64,000 bases of DNA from Bacteroidota bacterium (lineage in GTDB: Bacteria > Bacteroidota > Ignavibacteria > Ignavibacteriales > Melioribacteraceae): the NCBI GenBank assembly GCA_018818065.1, contig JAHISV010000008.1, positions 62,001 through 126,000 of the forward strand, in the 5' to 3' direction. Positions 18,890-25,589 of this stretch are shown here, one piece after another; position 1 is the stretch's first letter, and the number at the start of each line of letters is the position of its first letter. The notes beneath the pieces were generated by a model that saw only the letters and a program-made list of their open reading frames with translations, did not search any database and had not been told where the DNA came from. A program made the translations under genes and the position numbers.

Positions 18890-20338
18890 CTAGAGTGGAA
18901 ACTTTATAATAAATTGAGTGCCTTTACCAAGGTTGCTCTCAACAAGAATTTCACCCTGCAAAAGCTCAACATACTTTTTTGTTATCGAAAGTCCCAAACC
19001 TGTTCCTGGAAAATCTTTAGTAGTGCCTTCACTTAACTGCTTGAATTCTTCAAAAATCTTGGGAATATCTTTAGTATCAATGCCAATACCAGTGTCTTGT
19101 ATCGTTATGAGAACGTATGATATTCCATTTCTAACTTCAATTTCAGACTTCAAGGTAACAGAGCCTTTTTTAGTAAACTTAATAGCATTATTAATAATAT
19201 TATCTAAGATTACTTTTAACATTTCAATATCAATATCAATATTGCACGAAACAGAGTGAAAGTCTAAAGTAAACTTCAGGCCCTTAAGTGTGGCGCCTCC
19301 CTTATACTCATCATAGATTTCTTTCATTATCTGAATTATATCAACCGACCGGAGATGAATTTCATGTTTATCAGATTCGATTCGAGCCAAATCCAACACC
19401 ATACTAAGTGTATTTAGAAGTCTTATTCCAGTTCTGTTAATCCCCTCTGCCATTTCTTTCTGTTCAGGATTATCGATGTCGTTTATAAGCAATCCTGAAT
19501 AGCCAAGTATGCCAACTAAAGGAGTACGGAGTTCATGACTCATATTTGCGAGAAATATTGTCTTAGCCTGACTCACTGTCTCGGCTCGATCTTTTGCCAG
19601 CAAAATTTCTTTTTCTACCAGTTTTCGTTCAGCAATTTCTGCTTCAAGTCTATGTGTTCTATCCATTACTCTTAGTTCAAGGTCAGCGTTAATGGCAATT
19701 ACATTTTCTTTTTCCCTGCTCAATAATTTTCCTAAGTAAAAATTCCTTCGTGCATAATATTCCAAATAGTAGCTGCCAAACATTCCAAGTATATGAACAC
19801 TAACCAGGAAAAAGTTATTTGCAATTATAATTTTTTCAGAAAGATCGGAAAAAAAAATTGTCCAGACACCATAGACTAACACCAGTAACCATCCGGCAAT
19901 TGACGCCCAAATGAATCTCAATTTTATCAACATACCACAATATATTAAGACTATTATGATACCAGCATAGTATGTTTCCCCAACAGGACTTCTAGCAATA
20001 ACAGTCATCATAATTATTCCCAGACCTACAAAAAAAGTTAAAATAGAGGCTGCTAATTGCCACCATTTCTTAAAACTTTTCAAGTAAGAAGATGCCAGAA
20101 CGATAAAGAGTAAAGGAGCAACAAAAACAAAACGAATGGCAAATAATTGTGTTTGTATTTCGGGCATAACTGCTGCATCAAGGAACCCGAAGACAGAATA
20201 ATATAACATCCCAACAAAAACTGAAATTCTAAATAGTATTATTGATGATTGAAAATAATCTTCGCGAAATTCTTCCTCTAGTTCTTCCTTAAAAGAAAGA
20301 GTAAAGGGACTCATATTCATTTCTTTAAATATTTTCAT
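18890..20338 (-). CDS. Multi-pass membrane sensor histidine kinase
   Basis: A 482-residue kinase: about six membrane helices (30-205) forming a MASE-like sensor, a coiled linker, HisKA with the phospho-His in MSHELRTPLVG (about 262), and HATPase (NNAIKFTKKG, DTGIGID, GTGLGLSITKKYVE). It has no PAS or receiver domain. The C-terminal 230 residues are closely related to the TPR-PAS kinase downstream. The start at 20338 overlaps the stop of a 97-codon ORF by 14 bases, which suggests translational coupling. Alternative ATGs at residues 7 and 9 cannot be excluded. Its response partner is not in the window. Confidence 0.88.
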   Translation of the reverse strand: MKIFKEMNMSPFTLSFKEELEEEFREDYFQSSIILFRISVFVGMLYYSVFGFLDAAVMPEIQTQLFAIRFVFVAPLLFIVLASSYLKSFKKWWQLAASILTFFVGLGIIMMTVIARSPVGETYYAGIIIVLIYCGMLIKLRFIWASIAGWLLVLVYGVWTIFFSDLSEKIIIANNFFLVSVHILGMFGSYYLEYYARRNFYLGKLLSREKENVIAINADLELRVMDRTHRLEAEIAERKLVEKEILLAKDRAETVSQAKTIFLANMSHELRTPLVGILGYSGLLINDIDNPEQKEMAEGINRTGIRLLNTLSMVLDLARIESDKHEIHLRSVDIIQIMKEIYDEYKGGATLKGLKFTLDFHSVSCNIDIDIEMLKVILDNIINNAIKFTKKGSVTLKSEIEVRNGISYVLITIQDTGIGIDTKDIPKIFEEFKQLSEGTTKDFPGTGLGLSITKKYVELLQGEILVESNLGKGTQFIIKFPL

Positions 20339-20618
20339 CTAGTCCTTCAGATTTTGAGGCTATGGATTTTCGTTGTACTTCCCAAAAAATGCTATAGTAA
20401 GAATGAACCAGTGAAAGACGGAATTTCAATTCATTTTGAAACTTCCCCAAAGCAGAGTCATCATAAAAATTTTTAAGATATTGTAAAAGACAAACTTCTT
20501 TTGAAATAAAAAGAGGGCAATCTGAATGAGTATCTACCTGCTCAATACTACTTTCAAGCAAAATCAAATATTTGTGTAATATAATAACCTTTGAGATTCT
20601 GGCAGTATTAGGAAACAT
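20325..20618 (-). CDS. Small hypothetical protein coupled to the kinase
   Basis: A 97-residue ORF whose end overlaps the kinase start by 14 bases on the same strand. The predicted product is helical and soluble, with no recognisable domain or signal; it has two cysteines in the middle (SDCPLF, KEVCLL). Support comes from the overlap, its position between the repeated leader and the kinase, and the lack of another reading of this stretch. The ribosome site is weak. It could be a regulatory partner of the kinase or a chance leader ORF. Confidence 0.45.
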   Translation of the reverse strand: MFPNTARISKVIILHKYLILLESSIEQVDTHSDCPLFISKEVCLLQYLKNFYDDSALGKFQNELKFRLSLVHSYYSIFWEVQRKSIASKSEGLDENI

Positions 20619-21056
20619 GAAGTATGCCTGTATAGTAATGGAAAAAAGCTCATTTTAATTCCTGAGAATTAATAGATTTTAATTCAATGCTCATTCCCCC
20701 ACTATCAAACGTTAAGATAGTAATGAAGTTGGTTATCTTCAACTGTTTGGGGACAAAATTAATTTCCACTGATTATTTGTCATTTGAAAACAAATCTGTT
20801 TTAATTTTTTGCAATATGTTCAAAAATAAAACATCTAGTGCTGTAGATATGGAAGACAGATGGACTCTCAACCTGAAGCTGACAAATCCGGCGTAGAACT
20901 TCCCTCACCTACTTAGATGGGGACTAGACCCCACCTAAAATACGGCAGGCTGTTGCAGAATGATAATAAAAATTCATTTAGAGCAGCTCTTTTAAGCCCA
21001 AACTCATATGACGGAAAAATTGTTGTTTCCATATTAAAGAATTAACGTCAGGACAT
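20619..21056. other. Intergenic region upstream of the second kinase unit
   Basis: About 440 bases holding leader repeat copy B (20694-20740) and, at 20922-20938, a near-palindrome TGGGG-ACTAGA-CCCCA that could form a hairpin. No T-run follows it and no supported ORF is present. Confidence 0.45.
20694..20740 (-). repeat. Kinase-leader repeat, copy B
   Basis: Second copy of the kinase-leader element. On the minus strand it runs TTGAAGATAACCAACTTC, then TTACTATCTTAACG, then a G-run, followed by CTCAGGAATTAAAAT about 45 bases on; a similar TCAGGAATCAAAAT follows copy A. It precedes the small ORF plus kinase pair. Confidence 0.6.
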
Positions 21057-21093
21057 AAAAAAAAGCCACAATTTAATTAAAAATCGCAGCTTT
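21057..21093 (-). terminator. Terminator after tRNA-Leu
   Basis: Minus-strand stem of about 12 pairs (AAAGCTGCGATT with AATTGTGGCTTT, including G-U pairs) running into a run of T. It lies eight bases past the tRNA 3' end. Confidence 0.75.
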
Positions 21094-21100
21094 CTTTACG

Positions 21101-21184
21101 TGCCCGGAGGGGGACTCGAACCCCCACCCACGTACATGGACTAGACCCTGAACCTAGCGCGTCTACCAATTCCGCCATCCGGGC
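21101..21184 (-). tRNA. tRNA-Leu (anticodon CAG)
   Basis: Complete cloverleaf on the minus strand: acceptor GCCCGGA / TCCGGGC, D-arm with AATTGGTAGACG, anticodon stem CTAGG / TCTAG enclosing the loop TTCAGGG (anticodon CAG, reading CUG), long variable arm as expected for a class II tRNA, and T-arm GGGGGTTCGAGTCCCCC. Discriminator A; CCA is not encoded. Its 5' half is repeated in altered form at 21427-21497, with a GIY-YIG gene between the copies. The intact copy keeps its own terminator. Confidence 0.95.
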
Positions 21185-21187
21185 AAT
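21151..21187 (-). repeat. tRNA-Leu 5' segment, intact direct-repeat copy
   Basis: 37 bases comprising the 5' half of tRNA-Leu plus three bases of its 5' flank (AAT on plus). The same segment recurs at 21427-21497 with two inserts and one mismatch, in the same orientation. Confidence 0.85.
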
Positions 21188-21190
21188 ACT

Positions 21191-21424
21191 TTAAATGTTT
21201 TTTAAGAACTCTTTACCAACTCCAGATTTCAAATACTTTTCTCTTTTCCTGGCTGAGACTCTATCTGGATGTACTTCAAAATATATCAGTTCAAATGGAC
21301 AGTACGCTTTCGTTGTTCGCTCCCATCCACTATTATGTCTTTTAAGTCTTTCTTGCAAGTTTTTTGTCATGCCAACATAAATATATGACTTAATTACACT
21401 TTTTATTGCATACACCGTAATCAT
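21191..21424 (-). CDS. Small GIY-YIG nuclease (UPF0213/YhbQ type)
   Basis: A 77-residue single-domain nuclease. The first part has the signature VYAIKS...YIYVGMT (the GIY and YIG elements), then the conserved Arg in LQERLKRHN and the glutamate in SARKREKYLKS; all core residues appear intact. The ATG at 21424 is chosen; a TTG at 21427 would lie in the tRNA-derived repeat. Its ribosome site would be the weak TAGG of the tRNA-derived sequence four bases before. The stop lies six bases ahead of the intact tRNA, so gene and tRNA probably share a transcript. Similar small GIY-YIG genes occur in many copies in Bacteroidota genomes. Confidence 0.85.
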   Translation of the reverse strand: MITVYAIKSVIKSYIYVGMTKNLQERLKRHNSGWERTTKAYCPFELIYFEVHPDRVSARKREKYLKSGVGKEFLKNI

Positions 21425-21426
21425 CA

Positions 21427-21497
21427 AACCTAGCGCGCCTGCCGGCAGGCAGGTCTACCAACCTGACCCGTCAGGCAGGTTTCGCCATCCGGGCAAT
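21427..21497 (-). pseudogene. Rearranged copy of the tRNA-Leu 5' half
   Basis: Carries the acceptor and D-arm half of tRNA-Leu with two insertions: CCTGCCGGCAGGCAGG (21438-21453) and CCTGACCCGTCAGGCAGG (21462-21479), separated by eight tRNA-matching bases. Both inserts are self-complementary and end GGCAGG. There is no 3' half, so this cannot make a tRNA; it forms the 5' leader of the GIY-YIG gene. Confidence 0.8.
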
Positions 21498-21584
21498 CAA
21501 CATTTTGGAGGCTAAAAATAACAAATCTTTTTGATTAAAGAAACATTACAAAATAATTCTTCGGAAAGGATATTCAATCTTATC

Positions 21585-22295
21585 CTAAACCAGCATTGGT
21601 AAATCAATAATAAGTATTTTTGAATCTGAGGTAAACTCCAGGTTAATATCTTCATCTCCATCAAGTCCAATTGCGTCTCTTCTAGCAAGTGTTTCACCGG
21701 CAATAGTCAAACTCCCGTCAATGACAAAAAGATACAATCCGTTCTCCTCCAGATATTTTTTATAACTTACTTTAACTCCCTCTTCAAAATTACCAAGAGA
21801 AAAATAAGCTTTTTGGTTAATCCATAGTTTAGCATCACTTTCCTTTGGTCCAACCGCAAGGCATAGTTTATTATTCATTTCCTCATCATTAAGATCCGAC
21901 TGATCATACCTTGGAGTATGCCCCTTTCTGTCTGGAAAAACCCAAAGCTGAAGTAAATTTGTGATTTCAAAATCTGACCCGTTATATTCAGAATGATGTA
22001 TCCCCGTTCCGGCAGACATTACCTGTAATCCGTTTTTGTAACTGACATGCTCATTCCCGTTGGAGTCTTTATGGGCAAGTGCTCCCTGAAGGATGATAGA
22101 AACTATTTCCATGTTTTCGTGGGGATGAGCTCCAAACCCTTGTCCCCCTTCAATAATATCATCGTTCAGTACACGCAAAACTCCAAAATTCATTTTATTC
22201 GGATCATGATATCCAGCAAAGCTGAAGGAGTGACGAGCCTTCAACCATCCGTGATCCGCAGATCCTCTATCTACTGACCTATGTATTCTTTTCAT
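21585..22295 (-). CDS. Pirin-family bicupin (YhhW/quercetinase-like)
   Basis: A 236-residue pirin-like protein with two cupin domains. The N-terminal domain has the family blocks HSFSFAGYHDP, GFGAHPHENMEIVS (metal-binding His/Glu cluster) and GTGIHHSEYN; the C-terminal cupin is shorter and lacks obvious metal ligands, as in YhhW. Family members bind a metal and some oxidise quercetin-like flavonoids; the physiological role here is unknown, possibly stress related. The ATG at 22295 is preferred because AAAGGCG lies just upstream; the TTG at 22310 is possible. Monocistronic. Confidence 0.88.
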   Translation of the reverse strand: MKRIHRSVDRGSADHGWLKARHSFSFAGYHDPNKMNFGVLRVLNDDIIEGGQGFGAHPHENMEIVSIILQGALAHKDSNGNEHVSYKNGLQVMSAGTGIHHSEYNGSDFEITNLLQLWVFPDRKGHTPRYDQSDLNDEEMNNKLCLAVGPKESDAKLWINQKAYFSLGNFEEGVKVSYKKYLEENGLYLFVIDGSLTIAGETLARRDAIGLDGDEDINLEFTSDSKILIIDLPMLV

Positions 22296-22446
22296 TTTAT
22301 CGCCTTTCAAAGGAAGTGTGTAAATTTACCGATAAACCAACTACAAGAAGTTATAGTTCAAATTCCATCAATAAAAATATTCTCTATCGTTGCAACTCGA
22401 ATAATAAATACAAGTAAGAATTTAAGTATAGAATAATGGCAGGGGT

Positions 22447-22470
22447 AAAAACTCCCCACTAAGTGGGGAG
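22447..22470 (-). terminator. Intrinsic terminator after the PBP1A gene
   Basis: Perfect hairpin CTCCCCACTTAGTGGGGAG on the minus strand followed by TTTTT, nine bases beyond the penicillin-binding-protein stop. Confidence 0.9.
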
Positions 22471-22478
22471 CTTAAAAT

Positions 22479-24797
22479 TTATTCAGTAATTTCAATTGCT
22501 TCATGAGCTGAAGAATCTGGGATAAGATACCTTTCAAAAATTTTAATGGTAGTATCACGCTCCGCGTTGAATGTGTTTGGAATATCTTTCAGGTTGATTA
22601 TATCTGAGTAAATACCCGAATTACAATCATCTGAATAAAGCTTTGGATCACCCAATTCAAAAATTGATTCTTCGCAGAAATTAACTCGCACTATATTTCC
22701 ACTTTCCGGAAGTGTAAAATCTTCCAAAGGCAGTTCAAGTTCCTCATAAACATCATGCATAAACTTTGCCCAAATTGGCAAAGCAGCTCGCGAGCCCTGT
22801 CCGTAATTTCCTGTGAATCTTACTCTCTGATCATCAAAGCCAACCCAGCAGGCACCAGAAAGCTGAGGCGTAAAACCAACAAACCATGTGTCAGTAAACT
22901 TCTGCGAAGTACCAGTTTTCCCACCAGCAGGGCGGTTAAACTGATACTGAGTTCTGGCGCGAAGCCCTGTTCCGTCGTCCATTACGGTTTTTAACATATC
23001 AGCCATTAAGTATGCTGTCTCTTCGTGGATGGCCTCGCTGGCTTCAGAGTTGAATTTGGCTATTACAATCCCATCCTGATCTTCAATTTTCAAAATGGAT
23101 ATCGGTTCGTTATGGATACCCTTATTAGCTATTGTGGCGTATGCTGAAGCCATTTCAAGAGGTGAGACTAAGCTGGTTCCAAGTGCAATCGAGGGAACAA
23201 GATCTAACCGGCTTTTAATCCCCATCCGCTCGGCGTATCGTCCAACCTGATAAAGCTGAACATGCCCTTCAATTATTAATCTGGCAGAAATAAGGTTGAT
23301 AGATTTTTTAAGAGCCTGACGCAGTGGAGTAAAACCACCGGTCGAGTAATCCATGTTTTGCGGACTCCATTCAAGTGCTCCTTCCCCAAATAAAAATGGC
23401 TGATTAAGAATTGGGTATGCCGGGTACAAGCCATTATCCAAAGCAACGGTATATACAATTGGCTTAAACGTTGATCCGGGCTGCCGCTGTATTTGAGTAG
23501 TATGGTTCAACCCATATTTGAATTCCTGATCTCTTCCGCCAACCATGGCACGTATTTCGCCGGTTTTAACGTCAAGAACAACAAATCCAACCTCAATTGT
23601 CTGTTCAGCCAGCTGAACGGAATCAACAAAAGCCACATTCTTTTTTAGTGAACTTAAAAGTTCTCTTTTCGCCAAAGGATTACTTAGCATTCTATAATCT
23701 TCACGCTGCAAAATAGCCTTATCAAGTAGCTCGTCCAACACTTCACGATGATCCCTTGTAGTCCAGCTCCAGTTTCTGTCAAATTGTTCCTGAAACTCAG
23801 CAAGGTGAGTAACAGCTGCTTCAGCGGCAATATCCTGCATTCTGGTATCTAGAGAAGTATAAATTGTTAATCCATCCTCGTAAAGATCAAAGCCGTATGA
23901 ATCAGCTAGTTTTTCCATCTGCTGCCTGACATACTCTACAAAGTGAGGAGCCTTGTTACTCCGAAATCTTGATTTTATTTTTTCAGCTTCAACTTTTATT
24001 GGCATTTCTTTATACTGATCACATTCCTCCCTGCTCAGATAGCCAACATCTACCATGTTCTCCATAACAAGATTTCGTCTGTAAAGTGATTTGTTATAGT
24101 GGCGAACCGGGTCATAACCGAAAGGGTTTTTAAGTAGCGGTATAAGTGTTGCAATTTCCGGGATAGTTAAGTCCTTTGAAGATTTTCCGAAGTAGACTTT
24201 ACTTGCCATTTCAATACCATAGGCACCACGACCAAACCAGGAAATATTAAGATACATCTCCAGTATCTCATCTTTGGTATATGTTTTTTCAATCTGAACA
24301 GCAGTCATCCATTCACGCAACTTCCGTACAAACACTTCCGGAAGTGATTCACGAGTACCTTTATATCCGTATAAATTTTTTGCCAACTGCTGGGTAATTG
24401 TTGAGGCACCTTCCCGTTTGAACAAAAAAATGTTTTTAAAAACAGCCTTTATCAATCTATCAAGGTCAACTCCCCAGTGATCATAGTATTTTCTGTCTTC
24501 AGTAGCGATAAGAGCATTTATAAGCATTGGAGGAATACTATCAATACTCACTTCTATCCTGTTCTCTCTGAAAAACTCCCCTATCTGCTCACCGTCAACA
24601 CTGTAAACAGTACTAGCAAGGCGGGCTTTTGGGTTTTCCAATTGCTCTAGGGAGGGCATAACAGAAATAACATGATTGACGAAAAATACTCCACCTACAA
24701 TAAGTACAAGAGAGAAAAACCCTACTCCGTACCAAATGTATTTTTTAAAACTCTTCATATTCTTTTTGGGTGCTTTGCTCTTAGAATCTGTACTCAT
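22479..24797 (-). CDS. Bifunctional class A penicillin-binding protein (PBP1A-like)
   Basis: A 772-residue inner-membrane peptidoglycan synthase. A short cytoplasmic tail and one membrane helix (about 20-42) precede the GT51 glycosyltransferase domain, with the catalytic Glu in ATEDRKYYDHWGVD and STITQQLAKNLYG. The transpeptidase domain has SxxK in QPGSTFKP, SxN in KKSINLIS and KTG in GGKTGTSQKFTDTWF. All active residues are present, so it both polymerises glycan and cross-links peptides. The start lies one base after the lpxH stop (TAA-T-ATG), so translation is probably coupled to it. Confidence 0.95.
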   Translation of the reverse strand: MSTDSKSKAPKKNMKSFKKYIWYGVGFFSLVLIVGGVFFVNHVISVMPSLEQLENPKARLASTVYSVDGEQIGEFFRENRIEVSIDSIPPMLINALIATEDRKYYDHWGVDLDRLIKAVFKNIFLFKREGASTITQQLAKNLYGYKGTRESLPEVFVRKLREWMTAVQIEKTYTKDEILEMYLNISWFGRGAYGIEMASKVYFGKSSKDLTIPEIATLIPLLKNPFGYDPVRHYNKSLYRRNLVMENMVDVGYLSREECDQYKEMPIKVEAEKIKSRFRSNKAPHFVEYVRQQMEKLADSYGFDLYEDGLTIYTSLDTRMQDIAAEAAVTHLAEFQEQFDRNWSWTTRDHREVLDELLDKAILQREDYRMLSNPLAKRELLSSLKKNVAFVDSVQLAEQTIEVGFVVLDVKTGEIRAMVGGRDQEFKYGLNHTTQIQRQPGSTFKPIVYTVALDNGLYPAYPILNQPFLFGEGALEWSPQNMDYSTGGFTPLRQALKKSINLISARLIIEGHVQLYQVGRYAERMGIKSRLDLVPSIALGTSLVSPLEMASAYATIANKGIHNEPISILKIEDQDGIVIAKFNSEASEAIHEETAYLMADMLKTVMDDGTGLRARTQYQFNRPAGGKTGTSQKFTDTWFVGFTPQLSGACWVGFDDQRVRFTGNYGQGSRAALPIWAKFMHDVYEELELPLEDFTLPESGNIVRVNFCEESIFELGDPKLYSDDCNSGIYSDIINLKDIPNTFNAERDTTIKIFERYLIPDSSAHEAIEITE

Positions 24798-24798
24798 A

Positions 24799-25530
24799 TT
24801 ACTTTTTCCACTCTATAATTTCGAATTTTTCTCCATCAAACAAGCCATAACATGGCTCGTCCAGCCAGGTACCAAGGTTTATATAAAAACCATTTTTGTG
24901 CTCTTTTATAATTTTGTCGTGCGAATGCCCGAAAATAACGTAGTCGAACCCTTCGTCAATTTTTTTACTTGCAGTTTCAAATAAGCCATCTGTATAACCG
25001 TAATGCTTCTCGGCAGTATAATTTCTACTGGTCTTACTGGTTGAACTTGCTATCTTAATACCCAAGTCAGGGTGAATCATGGAATAGATTCTCTGTAAAA
25101 GTTTATTCCTGAATATTTTCTTAAGAATTTTATAACCATTATCATTACTTACAAGACCATCACCATGACCAAGAAAGAATTTTTTGGAATTTAACAAAAC
25201 TTCAATAGGATCCTGATGAAGGCTAACACCAACTCTTTCACGAAAGAAATTTTTATGAAGAAAGTCATGGTTACCAATAATATAGTGCACTTCAACGCCA
25301 GACTCAACTAACTCGAATAAGCTAGTCATGGTTCTAAAAAAATCTTTTTGAATGACTCGCTTATACTCAAACCAGTAATCAAATAAATCTCCAAGAATAA
25401 AAAGGTGCGATGCATCCGGCTGGATAAATCTAAGGAAATCAATTAGATTTCCTTCTCTTACCTTCTCTTCCTCGGGGTTGAACAGCCCTAAATGAATATC
25501 TGAAATAAAATAGACGTTTTTATTCACCAA
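24799..25530 (-). CDS. lpxH: LpxH-type UDP-2,3-diacylglucosamine pyrophosphatase
   Basis: A 243-residue metallophosphoesterase. The metal motifs are complete: SDIHLG, LGDLFDYW, GNHD, GHGDG and GHSH. The DIHLG/FDYW pairing and the length point to LpxH or its close relative LpxG-like enzymes, which remove UMP from UDP-2,3-diacylglucosamine to give lipid X, a step of lipid A synthesis at the inner membrane. It precedes the PBP1A gene with a one-base gap, coupling an outer-membrane and a wall biosynthesis gene. A generic phosphoesterase is the alternative. Confidence 0.82.
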   Translation of the reverse strand: MVNKNVYFISDIHLGLFNPEEEKVREGNLIDFLRFIQPDASHLFILGDLFDYWFEYKRVIQKDFFRTMTSLFELVESGVEVHYIIGNHDFLHKNFFRERVGVSLHQDPIEVLLNSKKFFLGHGDGLVSNDNGYKILKKIFRNKLLQRIYSMIHPDLGIKIASSTSKTSRNYTAEKHYGYTDGLFETASKKIDEGFDYVIFGHSHDKIIKEHKNGFYINLGTWLDEPCYGLFDGEKFEIIEWKK

Positions 25531-25589
25531 TCAGCCAAAGTTTTTTCAGTTTTTAAATTTATCACAATTTCAATACAAGTGTACTATAA

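Larger units (their letters stand above)
21188..21497 (-). mobile_element. Minimal GIY-YIG element inserted beside tRNA-Leu
   Basis: Between the two tRNA-derived direct repeats lie only 239 bases (21188-21426), almost all of it the GIY-YIG ORF. This looks like an endonuclease gene that inserted at the tRNA, duplicating about 37 bases of target and leaving the tRNA functional. The outer repeat is interrupted by two G/C-rich hairpins. The link between insertion and nuclease is inferred; homing-type mobility is known for other GIY-YIG enzymes. Confidence 0.6.

Noticed and set aside
20687..20896. 69-codon plus-strand ORF
   Set aside because: Runs antisense through the repeated kinase leader; no ribosome site or conserved features.
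20922..20938. TGGGG-CCCCA hairpin as terminator or IS end
   Set aside because: No T-run on either strand and no matching copy nearby.
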